Shown in pieces: positions 45,775-55,789 of a stretch of 64,000 nt of DNA (positions within the stretch are counted from its first letter, which is position 1; every line of letters starts with the position of its first letter). The position numbers and the translations under genes were made by a program. This DNA comes from Pseudomonas abietaniphila (lineage in GTDB: Bacteria; Pseudomonadota; Gammaproteobacteria; Pseudomonadales; Pseudomonadaceae), in NCBI RefSeq assembly GCF_039697315.1, contig NZ_CP155619.1, positions 4,402,001-4,466,000 on the forward strand, written 5' to 3'. The notes under the pieces are model-generated. The model searched no databases. It was not told the DNA's origin and was given only the letters and a program-made list of their open reading frames with translations.

Positions 45775-46179
45775 TCAACCCGCCAATTCCCGCATCTTCT
45801 GCAGCACCGCATTGAGGCCGTTGCTGCGTGACGGTGACAGCTGGCGGCTCAAGCCCAATTGATTGAACCAGATCGGCAGGTCGACCTGGTGCAGATCCTG
45901 CGCCGTCAGACCGTTGACCCGTGCCAGCAACAGCGCCACCAGCCCGCGAATCAACCGCGCATCGCTCGCAGCACGAAACTGCCAGTGACCGTCGACGACA
46001 TCGCCGAGTAGCCAGACCTTGCTCTCGCAACCGTCCACGAGATGCTCGTCGCTCTTTTCGTCATCCGCCATGGCCGGCAACCGGTCGCCCCACTGCATGA
46101 GCAGGCGCGCACGCTGCTCCCAGCTCAGCGAGGAGCCGAACGTTTCAAGCGCGGTCCGGGCCTCATCGGGCAAAGTCAT
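45775..46179 (-). CDS. csdE: SufE/CsdE-type sulfur acceptor protein
   Basis: This 134-residue protein accepts persulfide sulfur from the cysteine desulfurase. The acceptor Cys51 is in HLVDGCESKVWLLGD, the SufE signature. DARLIRGLVALLLARVNGLT and LSPSRSNGLNAVLQKMREL are also typical. It overlaps csdA by 4 bases. Together with csdA and the nearby tcdA it forms a Csd-type module; a SufE role in iron-sulfur assembly is the alternative. Confidence 0.92.
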   Translation of the reverse strand: MTLPDEARTALETFGSSLSWEQRARLLMQWGDRLPAMADDEKSDEHLVDGCESKVWLLGDVVDGHWQFRAASDARLIRGLVALLLARVNGLTAQDLHQVDLPIWFNQLGLSRQLSPSRSNGLNAVLQKMRELAG

Positions 46180-47381
46180 CGCAGCAACTCCAGTGCTTGA
46201 TCCAGTGCGTTGAAAAAACGCTCCAGGTCGTCGGAATCGTTATACAGCCCCAGCGATACACGAATGGCGCCGGACAGGCCCAGGCTCTTGATCAACGGAA
46301 TCGCACAATGATGGCCTGCACGCACGGCGATGCCCTGCTCGGTCAGTAGATGCGCCAGATCGGCATTGTGCACGCCGTCGATCACGAAGCTCACCAGCGC
46401 CACTTCCGGCTCGCCCACAAGCTGCACGCCCTCGCGCAGCATCAGCCCGGCACGCAGCAGCGCGTGCAGACGCGTCTCATGCTCGGCGGCTGCGACGTGG
46501 TTGACGTCGTTCAGGTAGTCCAGCGTCGCGCCCAGCCCGATCACGCCGGAAACAGGCGGCGTGCCGGCCTCGAAACCCAGCGGGGCCGGGCGAAAGGTGG
46601 CGTGGTGGTAATCGGCCTGCAACACCATCTCACCCCCGAACTGCCAGGGCCGCAATTGCGCCAGGGCCTGATGCCGACCGAACAACACACCGACGCCGTC
46701 AGGGCCGTACAGCTTGTGGCTGGAAAACACGTAAAAGTCGCAGTCCAGCGCCTGCACGTCGTGGCGACCGTGGACCACACCTTGAGCCCCGTCGATCACG
46801 GCGAATGCCCCATGAGCCTTCGCCAGCGCAATCAACGCGGTGACTGGCTGCCAAGTGCCCAGCACGTTGGACAGCTGGCTGACAGCGAGCAGGCGTGTCC
46901 GCGAAGTGATGAGACTGCGCGCGGCATCGAGATCGATCACGCCCTGTGCGGTCAGCGGCAGCACCACCAGCTTCAGGTCGCGGCGTTTAGCCAGTTGCTG
47001 CCAGGGCAGCAGGTTGGCGTGGTGTTCCAGTGCGCTGATGACGATCTCGTCGCCGGCCTGAAACAGGTGTTCCAGCCCGTAGGCCAGCAGGTTGAACGCC
47101 GAGGTCGCGCCGTGGGTGAAGACGACTTGTCCGCAAGCACCGGCATGCAGCCATTCGGCGACTTTGTGGCGAGTGTCCTCGAACGCCTGAGTCGCCATGG
47201 CACCCGGCAGATGCTGCGCACGGTGCACATTGGCGGCGCCATTGCCGTAGTAATGCGCCAGTGCGTCGATCAGGGCTTGAGGCTTTTGTGCGGTGGCGGC
47301 GCTGTCCAGGTAGGTCTGGCCTTGCCGTTCAAGGGCGTCGAGGGCAGGGAAGTCAGCGCGCCAGGGAGAAATGAGGGACAT
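46176..47381 (-). CDS. csdA: Cysteine desulfurase, SufS/CsdA type
   Basis: This 401-residue PLP enzyme takes sulfur from cysteine, giving alanine and an enzyme persulfide. The PLP-binding Lys223 is in FSSHKLYGPDGVG, with the cofactor contact HHANLLPW and DGAQGVVHG. The active-site Cys359 is in VRAGHHCAIPL, the short-loop class II type that depends on a SufE/CsdE partner, here the next gene. The substrate-binding Arg is in SGAIRVSLGLYN. It is separated from dapD by 61 bases containing a strong hairpin. Confidence 0.92.
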   Translation of the reverse strand: MSLISPWRADFPALDALERQGQTYLDSAATAQKPQALIDALAHYYGNGAANVHRAQHLPGAMATQAFEDTRHKVAEWLHAGACGQVVFTHGATSAFNLLAYGLEHLFQAGDEIVISALEHHANLLPWQQLAKRRDLKLVVLPLTAQGVIDLDAARSLITSRTRLLAVSQLSNVLGTWQPVTALIALAKAHGAFAVIDGAQGVVHGRHDVQALDCDFYVFSSHKLYGPDGVGVLFGRHQALAQLRPWQFGGEMVLQADYHHATFRPAPLGFEAGTPPVSGVIGLGATLDYLNDVNHVAAAEHETRLHALLRAGLMLREGVQLVGEPEVALVSFVIDGVHNADLAHLLTEQGIAVRAGHHCAIPLIKSLGLSGAIRVSLGLYNDSDDLERFFNALDQALELLR

Positions 47382-47401
47382 AAAAATCGTGCTCTCTGCA
47401 C

Positions 47402-47436
47402 TGCAGGCACGAATTCAAACTGAATTCGTGCCTGCA
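47402..47436. repeat. Perfect 16-bp hairpin between dapD and csdA
   Basis: TGCAGGCACGAATTCA (47402-47417) and its exact complement (47421-47436) flank a three-base loop. No T-run follows closely, so it is more likely an RNA-stabilising or attenuating hairpin than a simple terminator. It does not match the other repeat families in the window. Confidence 0.75.
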
Positions 47437-47442
47437 CGTCGA

Positions 47443-48477
47443 TCAGTTGTGAGCGTGCAGCGCTTCGTTCAGCTCGATGGCCGACTTGTGGGATTTGCAT
47501 TCCACGGCGCCGGTTTGCGAGTTGCGACGGAACAGCAGGTCAGGTTGGCCGGCCAGATCACGGGCTTTGAGCACCTTGACCAGTTCGTTCTTCTCATCCA
47601 GCAGGGCGACCTTGGTGCCTGCGGTGATGTACAAACCGGCTTCCACGGTGTTGCGGTCGCCCAACGGAATGCCGATACCGGCGTTCGCACCGATCAGGCA
47701 GCCTTCGCCGACCTTGATCACGATGTTGCCGCCGCCTGACAGGGTGCCCATGGTCGAGCAGCCGCCGCCCAGGTCCGAACCCTTGCCGACGAATACGCCA
47801 GCCGACACGCGGCCTTCGATCATGCCCGGGCCTTCGGTGCCGCCGTTGAAGTTGACGAAACCTTCGTGCATCACGGTGGTGCCTTCACCGATGTAGGCGC
47901 CCAGACGGACGCGCGCCGTATCAGCGATGCGCACGCCGGCTGGCACGACGTAGTCGGTCATTTTCGGGAATTTGTCCACGGAAAACACTTCCAGCAGCTC
48001 GCCTTTCAGACGGGCTTCCAGTTGACGTTCAGCCAGCTCGCCCAGGTCGATGGCGCCTTGGCTGGTCCATGCCACGTTCGGCAGCAACGGGAATACGCCC
48101 GCCAGGCTCAGGCCGTGAGGTTTGACCAGACGGTGAGACAGCAGATGCAGCTTGAGGTAAGCCTCAGGCGTGGACGTCAGTGCGGCATCTTCGGCCAGCA
48201 ATGTGGCGACCAGCGGCTTGTGGCTTTCAGCCAGGCGGGTCAGCAGCGCAGCCTGTACGGAGTCCACCGATTTCAACGCGTCAGCCAGCTTCGAGGCGAG
48301 GTCAGTGTTGAAGGTGATGGCCTGGTTGCCACCGGTGTAACCGAGGATCGGCGCAACGGCGGCGACGATTTCAGCCGACGGGTTGAGCAGCGGCAGGGCG
48401 TAGAAAACTTCCAGCCAGGTGCCTTGACGGTTTTGAGTGCCAACGCCGAAGGCCAGGCTGAACAGGGAAGTGGACAT
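47443..48477 (-). CDS. dapD: 2,3,4,5-tetrahydropyridine-2,6-dicarboxylate N-succinyltransferase
   Basis: This 344-residue enzyme succinylates tetrahydrodipicolinate in lysine/DAP synthesis. The N-terminal helical domain is followed by a left-handed beta helix built of hexapeptide repeats (VRLGAYIGEGTTVMHEGFVN, SAGVFVGKGSDLGGGCSTMG, NIVIKVGEGCLIGANAGIGI). The length matches the long DapD type of Pseudomonas rather than the 274-residue E. coli form. It lies 31 bases after the Spx/ArsC-like gene and before csdA. Confidence 0.95.
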   Translation of the reverse strand: MSTSLFSLAFGVGTQNRQGTWLEVFYALPLLNPSAEIVAAVAPILGYTGGNQAITFNTDLASKLADALKSVDSVQAALLTRLAESHKPLVATLLAEDAALTSTPEAYLKLHLLSHRLVKPHGLSLAGVFPLLPNVAWTSQGAIDLGELAERQLEARLKGELLEVFSVDKFPKMTDYVVPAGVRIADTARVRLGAYIGEGTTVMHEGFVNFNGGTEGPGMIEGRVSAGVFVGKGSDLGGGCSTMGTLSGGGNIVIKVGEGCLIGANAGIGIPLGDRNTVEAGLYITAGTKVALLDEKNELVKVLKARDLAGQPDLLFRRNSQTGAVECKSHKSAIELNEALHAHN

Positions 48478-48508
48478 GGAAATACCTCGTTATTTAGGGC
48501 TATCTCAA

Positions 48509-48865
48509 TCAGGCGATAGCCGCTGCGTACAGTTCGGGTTTGAAGCCAATCAGGGTTTTGCCGCCAAGATCCAAGACTGGGCGCTTGATCATCGACGGCT
48601 GGGCGAGCATCAGTTCGATCGCCTTGTCCTGGTCGAGATCGGCTTTCTGCGCCTCGTCCAGTTTGCGAAAGGTCGTACCGGCGCGATTCAGCACCGTCTG
48701 CCAGCCGTGCTCATTGCACCACTGGGTCAGGTGTTCGCGGTCGATGCCCTGGGTTTTGTAGTCGTGGAAATCGTAGCTCACCGGTTTTTCATCGAGCCAG
48801 GTGCGAGCCTTCTTCATCGTGTCGCACGCCTTGATCCCGTAAAGGTGCAACTTTTTATCGGCCAT
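48509..48865 (-). CDS. Spx/ArsC-family thioredoxin-fold protein (YffB-like)
   Basis: This 118-residue protein has the ArsC/Spx fold: an N-terminal LHLYGIKACDTMKKARTWLD with a single Cys in place of the CxxC pair, a middle VLNRAGTTFRKL, and the C-terminal IKRPVLDLGGKTLIGFKPEL. The RP cis-proline motif is present. E. coli YffB is its likely relative and precedes dapE there; here it precedes dapD. It may be a glutathione-dependent reductase, but the substrate is unknown. Confidence 0.88.
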   Translation of the reverse strand: MADKKLHLYGIKACDTMKKARTWLDEKPVSYDFHDYKTQGIDREHLTQWCNEHGWQTVLNRAGTTFRKLDEAQKADLDQDKAIELMLAQPSMIKRPVLDLGGKTLIGFKPELYAAAIA

Positions 48866-49098
48866 GAGCTTGCCCCCTTTGGGATATTGAAAAAAACGGT
48901 GACGGATTATGCCACGTACGAACCGCTTGGGCGCGGACTGCCGATGCGTTGAGCAGGTTTACAGACGATACCGGTGCGCGGTCATACCTATGTATCAAGA
49001 CGTGGCAGGAGCTTAAACGGCTAATATGGCACTTCGACGCTGCGCACGGGTCTGCTCCGGGTGTCAGTCAAAAAGTCGCTCGTTCGGGGAAACACGCA

Positions 49099-50748
49099 AT
49101 GCAGACAGCCTATACCGTCCTTATCTTGTTGACGCTGGTAGGTGTCTCGCGATTGCTGGCCCGGGTCATCCCGCTGCCGTTACCGCTGGTCCAGATCGCA
49201 GCGGGCGCGTTGCTGGCGTGGCCCACCCTCGGGCTGCACGTTGCACTGGACCCCGAGCTGTTTCTTTTCCTGTTTCTGCCGCCGTTGTTGTTCTCCGATG
49301 GCTGGCGCATGCCGAAGCGCGATTTCTGGCGCTATCGCGGCCCGATCCTGACCATGGCGGTAGGGCTGGTGATCTTCACGGTCATTGGCGCGGGGTATTT
49401 CATCCACTGGCTGTTGCCGACCATTCCGCTGCCGGTGGCCTTCGCGCTGGCCGCTGTCCTGTCGCCGACGGATGCTGTGGCGGTGTCGGCGATCGCTCAG
49501 GACCGTTTGCCCGCGCCGATCATGCGGCTGTTGCAAGGTGAGGCGTTGATGAACGACGCAACCGGTCTGGTGACCTTTAAATTTGCCCTGGCGGCGGCCA
49601 TCACCGGGATCTTTTCACTCACGGATGCGAGCCTCACGTTCTTGCTGGTTGCCTGCGGCGGTTTGGCGGTCGGTGTCGTCCTGAGCTGGCTGGTGGGGCG
49701 CTTTCGTAGCTGGATGATCACGCGGGGCTGGGACGATCCGGCGACCCATGTGGTGTTCATGTTGCTGCTGCCGTTTGCCGCGTATGTACTGGCGGAGCGT
49801 CTGGAACTGTCGGGCATCCTCTCGGCGGTGGCGGCGGGCATGATGCAAAGCTGGGTCGACCTGCTGCCGCGTCAGACCAGCACCCGGTTACTCAATCGCA
49901 GTGTCTGGACCTTGCTGGAGTTTGCGTTCAATGGCCTGATTTTCCTGCTGCTGGGTTTGCAACTGCCGGACATCGTCAGCGCGGTCACCCACGATGAGCC
50001 CACGCTCTGGCCGACCTTGCTCTGGCGCTGCCTTGATGTCTTGGCAATTTTTGTAGTGCTGGCGGTGCTGCGCTATGTCTGGGTGCGCAGTGTCTGGCGG
50101 CTGATGGTGCTGGTCGGGCGTTGGCGCGGGCATAACGAAGGCATGGTCGAATTGTCGACGCGTTCCTCGTTGCTGCTGACAGTGGGTGGTGTGCGGGGAG
50201 CGGTGACACTGGCCGGTACGCTGTCGGTGCCGATGCTGATTGCCGCAGGGATCGCGTTTCCCGAGCGAGATCTCCTGATTTTCATTGCGGCGGGTGTGAT
50301 CTTGCTGTCACTGGTGGTGGCGAGTATCTGTTTGCCACTGCTGTTGCGCGGGCTGGTTTCCGAGCCGGACCTGCGCCTCAAGCGAGAAGTGCGCGACGCC
50401 TGGAAGCGCACCGCCGAGGCGGCCATCCAGACGCTGGAAAACCAGGAGATTCCCGGCGCGACCAGCACCTCGCCCGATGCCGCCCAGGCCGTGCTAGCCA
50501 CCGAAGTGAAGTCGCGGATCATGTCCGAATACCGGCATCGTCTGGAGATTTTCAACGACACCGCCGAGGCCCAGGCCCTGGCGTTCCAGATGGATCAGCT
50601 GGAAAAACGGATGCGCGTCAATGCGTTGCGGGCCCAGCGACTGGAGCTGTACAGCCTGCACCGTCATCACCAGATCGGTGATGACGTGCTGCGGATCGTA
50701 CTGGCCGAGCTGGACCTGAACGAGGCCAACCTTGGCGTGGTGAAATAG
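49099..50748 (+). CDS. CPA1-family Na+/H+ (cation/proton) antiporter
   Basis: This 549-residue inner-membrane transporter has about twelve helices in the first 410 residues, starting TVLILLTLVGVSRLLARVIP. It carries the CPA1 ion-site motif ALAAVLSPTDAVAVSAIAQD (Asp pair region) and GEALMNDATGLVTFKFAL (ND motif). A cytosolic helical tail of about 130 residues follows. It exports Na+ or K+ in exchange for protons. The ATG at 49099 is chosen because upstream codons of the open frame are not membrane-like; I see no other gene in 48866-49098. Confidence 0.88.
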   Translation: MQTAYTVLILLTLVGVSRLLARVIPLPLPLVQIAAGALLAWPTLGLHVALDPELFLFLFLPPLLFSDGWRMPKRDFWRYRGPILTMAVGLVIFTVIGAGYFIHWLLPTIPLPVAFALAAVLSPTDAVAVSAIAQDRLPAPIMRLLQGEALMNDATGLVTFKFALAAAITGIFSLTDASLTFLLVACGGLAVGVVLSWLVGRFRSWMITRGWDDPATHVVFMLLLPFAAYVLAERLELSGILSAVAAGMMQSWVDLLPRQTSTRLLNRSVWTLLEFAFNGLIFLLLGLQLPDIVSAVTHDEPTLWPTLLWRCLDVLAIFVVLAVLRYVWVRSVWRLMVLVGRWRGHNEGMVELSTRSSLLLTVGGVRGAVTLAGTLSVPMLIAAGIAFPERDLLIFIAAGVILLSLVVASICLPLLLRGLVSEPDLRLKREVRDAWKRTAEAAIQTLENQEIPGATSTSPDAAQAVLATEVKSRIMSEYRHRLEIFNDTAEAQALAFQMDQLEKRMRVNALRAQRLELYSLHRHHQIGDDVLRIVLAELDLNEANLGVVK

Positions 50749-50764
50749 CTCCGCCGGAACGCGA

Positions 50765-51961
50765 TCACCGGTTCCTGATGAACTCGCGAATCCGCTCTGC
50801 CGCCTCGACGCACTCGGCCAGCGGCGCAACAAGCGCCATGCGCACACGGCCGGCACCCGGGTTGAAACCGTCGACATCACGGGACAGGTAGGAGCCTGGC
50901 ACCACGGTCACGTGTTCGTTGACGAACAGATCGCGGCAGAATTGTGCGTCGTCGCCTCCGACGCTCGGCCACAAGTAAAAGCCGCCATCGGGGCGCTGTA
51001 CGTCCATGACCGGCGAAAGGATGTCCAGGACGGCGTCAAACTTCTCGCGATACAGCGTGCGGTTGGCGCGCACATGTTCTTCGTCGTTCCAGGCCGCAAT
51101 GCTCGCAAGCTGGGTTTGAACCGGCATCGCGCAGCCGTGGTACGTGCGGTACAGCAGAAAGGCTTTGAGGATATCGGCATCGCCAGCCACGAAGCCCGAA
51201 CGCAGGCCCGGCAGGTTCGAGCGTTTGGACAGGCTGTGGAACACCACGCAACGCTTGAAGTCTTTGCGGCCCAGTTCGGCGCAAGCACTGAGCAGGCCCG
51301 GCGGCGGGGTGCCTTCATCGAAGTACAGCTCGCTGTAGCATTCGTCCGCGGCGATCACGAAGTCATGTTCGTCGGCCAGCGCGATGAGTTTTTTCAGCGT
51401 TTCGACGGGGATCAACGCGCCCGTCGGGTTGCCGGGGGAGCACAGGAACAGAATCTGGCAGCGCTTCCAGATATCGGCAGGGACTGCATCGAAATCCGGA
51501 TTGAAGCCGTGTTCGGCCAGGCAGGGCAGGTAATGCGGCTTGGCGCCGGCCAGGAACGCCGCGCCTTCATAGATCTGGTAGAAGGGGTTCGGGCTTACCA
51601 CCAGTCCGTCATCACTGCGGTTGACCACCGTCTGGGTAAAGGCAAACAGCGCTTCACGGGTGCCGTTGACCGGCAACACGTGCTTGCCTGCGTCCAGCCA
51701 GCCTTCAGGCACGCTGAAACGACGTTCGCACCATTTGGCGATGGCTTCACGCAACGCAGGAATGCCTGCGGTGGTGGGATAGACCGCCATCTGGTCGAGG
51801 TTGTCGGCCAACGCTTTGGCGACGAACGCCGGTGACGTGTGCTTGGGTTCGCCAATAGAGAGCGCAATCGCGTTCTTGTCCGGGTTCGGCGTGACACTGC
51901 CGAGCAGGGCTCGAAGCTTTTCGAACGGGTAAGGCTGAAGCTGTTGCAGGGCGTTATTCAT
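50765..51961 (-). CDS. dapC: N-succinyldiaminopimelate aminotransferase
   Basis: This 398-residue fold-type I PLP enzyme transfers an amino group from glutamate to N-succinyl-2-amino-6-ketopimelate. IALSIGEPKHTSPAFVAKAL and YPTTAGIPALREAI are N-terminal features. The PLP motifs are NPTGALIPVE, AADECYSELYF and the Lys motif FHSLSKRSNLPGLRSGF. The C-terminal Arg region is RVRMALVAPL. dapD and dapE of the same pathway are within 11 kb. It converges on the antiporter gene. Confidence 0.93.
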   Translation of the reverse strand: MNNALQQLQPYPFEKLRALLGSVTPNPDKNAIALSIGEPKHTSPAFVAKALADNLDQMAVYPTTAGIPALREAIAKWCERRFSVPEGWLDAGKHVLPVNGTREALFAFTQTVVNRSDDGLVVSPNPFYQIYEGAAFLAGAKPHYLPCLAEHGFNPDFDAVPADIWKRCQILFLCSPGNPTGALIPVETLKKLIALADEHDFVIAADECYSELYFDEGTPPPGLLSACAELGRKDFKRCVVFHSLSKRSNLPGLRSGFVAGDADILKAFLLYRTYHGCAMPVQTQLASIAAWNDEEHVRANRTLYREKFDAVLDILSPVMDVQRPDGGFYLWPSVGGDDAQFCRDLFVNEHVTVVPGSYLSRDVDGFNPGAGRVRMALVAPLAECVEAAERIREFIRNR

Positions 51962-51984
51962 GGGCGATCGGTCTCAAGAAGCGG

Positions 51985-52009
51985 GGCGCCTTCCCTCGGG
52001 GAGGGCGCC
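51985..52009 (-). terminator. GC-rich hairpin between glnD and dapC
   Basis: GGCGCC.TCCC and GGGA.GGCGCC form a long stem with a tiny loop on either strand. No clear T-run follows toward dapC, so it may be an attenuator or a processing hairpin rather than a full terminator. Confidence 0.5.
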
Positions 52010-52042
52010 TTGAATCGAATGTTCAGGTCGTTGAATCGGGTA

Positions 52043-54742
52043 TCAGATGCTGATCCGCAGTTCGCTGCTCGGCTCCGGGTTGACGCTCAGTTGCTCGACG
52101 ATCGCGTCCCGCAGGCGACTGCACAGTTGCGGATCGGACAGCGGCTGGTGGTTTTCGTCGGTCAGGAAGAACACGTCTTCCACGCGTTCGCCGAGCGTTG
52201 CGATCTTGGCGTTCTGCAACGACAGATCGAACTCCAGGAAAATCTTGCCGACGCGGGCCAGCAGCCCTGGGCGATCGGGCGCGCTCAGCTCGAGCACGGT
52301 AACCGGACGCTGCGCATCGTTGGAAATGGTCACCACCGGCGCGAAGGCGAAATGCTTGAGCTGACGCGGCACGCGACGTTTGATGATGGTCGGGTAATCG
52401 TCAGGGTTGCGCAGCGCCTCGGTCAGGCCGTCGCGGATGGCCTTGATCCGCTCAGGGTTGTCGCCGATCGAACCGCCCTCGCTGTCGAGCACGATGTAGG
52501 TGTCGAGGGTGAACTGGCTGGTCGAGGTGATGACCCGTGCGTCGTGAATGTTCAGGTTCAGCTGATCCATCGCAGCCACGGTTACCGCGAAGAAATCGTG
52601 CTGGTCGGGCGCATAGATGAAGATCTGCGTGCCGCCTTCGAATTCGCGCTGCGTGGTTTCTTTGATCAACACCAGCGGTCCGCCGTCAGCGGGTTGCTGC
52701 AAGATGGCGTCGCTGTGCCAGGCCACGTCGCCCGCGGTATGACGCAGGAAGTAGTCGTCGCCCAGTTGCGACCACAGTTGCTCGACGTCGTCTGGGTCGG
52801 TGCCGTTGCGCACCAGGATGTCCAGCGCCGCGCTTTGGGTGCGACGGATCTGTTCCTCGCGGTCCACCGGGTTTTCCAGGCCGCGTTTGAGCGCGCGCTT
52901 GGTTTCGGTGTACAGCTGGCGCAACAGGCTGGCACGCCACGAGTTCCACAGCGTCGGGTTGGTCGCGTTGATGTCGGCGACGGTCAGCACATAGAGGTAA
53001 TCAAGGTGCACTTCGTCACCCACGAACTGGGCAAAATCGTGGATCACTTGAGGATCGGACAGGTCTTTGCGCTGGGCGGTGGTCGACATCACCAGGTGGT
53101 TTTGCACCAGCCAGACAATCAGCTGGGTGTCCCAGTGGGGCAAATGATGACGAATGGCAAAGGCTTCGGCATCCACCGCGCCCAACTCCGAGTGATCGCC
53201 ACCACGGCCTTTGCCGATGTCGTGGTAAAGGCCTGCCAGGTAGATCAGCTCCGGTTTGGGCAATTTGCCCATGAGCTTGCTGGCCAGCGGGAATTTCTCT
53301 GACACCTGCGTGTACTGAAGCTTACGCAGGTGTTTGATCAAGTTCAGGGTGTGAGCGTCGACCGTATAGATATGGAACAGGTCATGCTGCATCTGCCCGA
53401 CGATGTGTCCGAATTCCGGCAGATACAAACCCAGAATGCCGTAGCGGTTCATGCGGCGCAGGTTGCGATGAATGCCGATCTCGCACTTGAACAGCTCGAT
53501 GAACAGACTGGTATTGCGGATATCGTTGCGGAAATCGTCATTGATCAAGTGCCGATGTTCGCGCAGCAAGCGAATGGTGTCGGCGCGTACGCCCTTGATT
53601 TCCGGGCGTTGTGCCATCAGCACGAAAATTTCCAGCATGGCGAACGGCGTACGCTTGAAGACGTTCGGGTTGGTCGCTTCGATGTAACCGTCGTGCAGCT
53701 GGAAGCGTGAATTGATCGATTCGGTGACGGTGTTTTCGTCGTCCGACAGGATCACTTCCTCGAAGTGCTGAATGATCAGGTCGCTCAGTTGGGCGATGCT
53801 CATGACCACGCGATAGTACTTCTGCATGAAGCGCTCGATGGCCAGCTTCGCGTCGCTGTCCTGATAACCCAGCAGACGCGCGATGTTGGTCTGGTAATCG
53901 AACAGCAGCCGGTCTTCGGAACGGCCGGCCAGCATGTGCAGGGCGTAGCGGACTTTCCAGAGAAACTCCTGGGAAGACGCCAGCAGTGCATTCTCGCTCT
54001 CAAGCAGGAAGCCCTGGTCGGCGAGTGCATGCAGGTTCAGCGTCCCGTACTGGCGCCGCGCAACCCAGAGAATGGTCTGGATATCACGCAGACCACCCGG
54101 CGAGCCTTTGACGTTGGGCTCCAGGTTGTACTCAGTGTCGAAATACTTGTGGTGGCGCGTCTTCTGCTCAGCGCGTTTGGCGAGGAAAAACTCCTTGCTT
54201 GGCCACATTTCACCCGTGCTGGTGACTTCCAGCATGCGCTGGCGCAGATGCTCGGGGCCGGCAATGGTGCGGCTTTCCATCAGGTTGGTGATCACCGTCA
54301 GGTCGGCGCGGGCTTCAGTGGCGCACTCGTCGACAGAGCGCACGCTCTGACCGACTTCCAGGCCGATGTCCCACAGCAGGGTCAGAAAGCGCTCGATGGA
54401 GTCGCGGAAGATCTCGTGATCAGCGCTGTCGAGCAGGATCAGCAGGTCGATATCGGAATAGGGGTGCAGCTCGCCACGGCCGTAACCGCCAACCGCCAGT
54501 AGGGCGATGTCGGCGTCTTCGCTCCAGTCGAACTGTTCCCAGGCCTGTTGCAGGATGTTGTCGACGAACCAGGCGCGATCCTCGATCAGTCGACGAATCT
54601 CCCGGCCAGACTTGAAACGTTCGTCCAGCACCTCGCGGGCCTGACGGATGGCTTTTTTGAAGGCCGCGATCGGGCTCGCCTTCAACGCCAGTTCGGCCTG
54701 GAACTGGCCGCGATCGAACAAATCTGGGTCCACCTGCGGCAT
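52043..54742 (-). CDS. glnD: Bifunctional [protein-PII] uridylyltransferase/uridylyl-removing enzyme
   Basis: This 899-residue nitrogen sensor adds UMP to PII proteins at low glutamine and removes it at high glutamine. The nucleotidyltransferase domain carries [20 protein letters not shown]. The HD hydrolase domain has [20 protein letters not shown]. Two C-terminal ACT domains begin near [20 protein letters not shown] and [20 protein letters not shown]. All catalytic motifs are intact. It lies 50 bases after map and 81 bases before dapC on the same strand. Confidence 0.96.
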   Translation of the reverse strand: MPQVDPDLFDRGQFQAELALKASPIAAFKKAIRQAREVLDERFKSGREIRRLIEDRAWFVDNILQQAWEQFDWSEDADIALLAVGGYGRGELHPYSDIDLLILLDSADHEIFRDSIERFLTLLWDIGLEVGQSVRSVDECATEARADLTVITNLMESRTIAGPEHLRQRMLEVTSTGEMWPSKEFFLAKRAEQKTRHHKYFDTEYNLEPNVKGSPGGLRDIQTILWVARRQYGTLNLHALADQGFLLESENALLASSQEFLWKVRYALHMLAGRSEDRLLFDYQTNIARLLGYQDSDAKLAIERFMQKYYRVVMSIAQLSDLIIQHFEEVILSDDENTVTESINSRFQLHDGYIEATNPNVFKRTPFAMLEIFVLMAQRPEIKGVRADTIRLLREHRHLINDDFRNDIRNTSLFIELFKCEIGIHRNLRRMNRYGILGLYLPEFGHIVGQMQHDLFHIYTVDAHTLNLIKHLRKLQYTQVSEKFPLASKLMGKLPKPELIYLAGLYHDIGKGRGGDHSELGAVDAEAFAIRHHLPHWDTQLIVWLVQNHLVMSTTAQRKDLSDPQVIHDFAQFVGDEVHLDYLYVLTVADINATNPTLWNSWRASLLRQLYTETKRALKRGLENPVDREEQIRRTQSAALDILVRNGTDPDDVEQLWSQLGDDYFLRHTAGDVAWHSDAILQQPADGGPLVLIKETTQREFEGGTQIFIYAPDQHDFFAVTVAAMDQLNLNIHDARVITSTSQFTLDTYIVLDSEGGSIGDNPERIKAIRDGLTEALRNPDDYPTIIKRRVPRQLKHFAFAPVVTISNDAQRPVTVLELSAPDRPGLLARVGKIFLEFDLSLQNAKIATLGERVEDVFFLTDENHQPLSDPQLCSRLRDAIVEQLSVNPEPSSELRISI

Positions 54743-54792
54743 CGAACTGCTTTCCTTCTATCTATACCGGCTGTGTAAGTAGCACGTGGTGA

Positions 54793-55575
54793 TCACGCCG
54801 AAGTGCGTGGAATGGTGTCGTCGCTGCGCAGGGTGAAGATTTCATAGCCGGTGGCGGTGACCAGAATGGTGTGTTCCCACTGCGCCGACAGCTTGCGATC
54901 CTTGGTGATGGCTGTCCAGCCATCGCCGAGCAGGCGCGTGTCGGCCTTGCCCTGGTTGATCATCGGCTCGATGGTGAACGTCATGCCTTCCTTGAGCTCC
55001 ATGCCAGTGCCCGCCTTGCCGTAATGCAGGACCTGCGGCTCCTCGTGGAACACCTTGCCGATGCCATGGCCGCAGTACTCGCGCACCACGGAGAAGCCGT
55101 TTTTCTCGGCGTGCTTCTGGATGACTTCACCAATATCGCCCAGGTGCGCACCCGGCTTGACGATTTCAATGCCTTTATACAGGCACTCCTGGGTGATCTT
55201 CGACAGGCGTTCTGCCCACTCGGGCACTTTGCCGACATGGAACATCTTGCTGGTGTCGCCGTGGTAGCCGTCCTTGATGACGGTCACGTCGATGTTCAGC
55301 ACGTCGCCTTCCTTCAGCGGCTTCTCGTTAGGGATACCGTGGCAGACCACATGGTTGATCGAGGTGCAGATGGATTTCGGGAAACCCTTGTAGTTCAGCG
55401 GAGCCGGAATGGCCTTCTGCTCGTTGACGATATAGTCATGGCAGATGCGGTCCAGTTCGTCGGTGGTAACGCCAGGCTTGACGTACGCCCCGATCATTTC
55501 CAGGACGTCTGCGGCCAGACGACCGGCGATTCGCATCTTTTCGATGTCTTCAGGGGTTTTGAGGGTAACGGACAT
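54793..55575 (-). CDS. map: Methionine aminopeptidase, type I
   Basis: This 260-residue enzyme removes the initiator Met from nascent proteins. The pita-bread fold shows the metal ligands in LNIDVTVIKDGYHGDTSKMF (two Asp), CGHGIGKVFHEEP (His) and MTFTIEPMINQG and SAQWEHTILVT (two Glu). ATG 55575 (MSVTLKTPEDIEKM) matches family starts; the open frame extends to 55614 without a good site. It is divergent from rpsB, as in many proteobacteria. Confidence 0.96.
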   Translation of the reverse strand: MSVTLKTPEDIEKMRIAGRLAADVLEMIGAYVKPGVTTDELDRICHDYIVNEQKAIPAPLNYKGFPKSICTSINHVVCHGIPNEKPLKEGDVLNIDVTVIKDGYHGDTSKMFHVGKVPEWAERLSKITQECLYKGIEIVKPGAHLGDIGEVIQKHAEKNGFSVVREYCGHGIGKVFHEEPQVLHYGKAGTGMELKEGMTFTIEPMINQGKADTRLLGDGWTAITKDRKLSAQWEHTILVTATGYEIFTLRSDDTIPRTSA

Positions 55576-55767
55576 ACAAGGCTCTCTCGGCGCGGCAGGG
55601 CCGCAGCTAAACACGGAAAAACGGGATTCTACCAGACCGCCGCCGGGCGGGTTATCATCGCTTCCTCATATAGCGGCTGGCGGACTCATCGCCAGTTGGC
55701 GCGGTGCAGATAAAAAGCCCCGGAAAACAGGATCTTAATTCGGGTTCCGTTATCAGAGCTTTTGTGA

Positions 55768-55773
55768 TATAAA
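55768..55773 (+). promoter_or_regulatory. Possible -10 element of the rpsB operon
   Basis: TATAAA at 55768-55773 inside GATATAAAATGCGCC lies 139 bases before rpsB, leaving room for a long leader. TTCCGT at 55745-55750 (17-base spacing) is a weak -35. Confidence 0.4.
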
Positions 55774-55789
55774 ATGCGCCGCTTTACGG

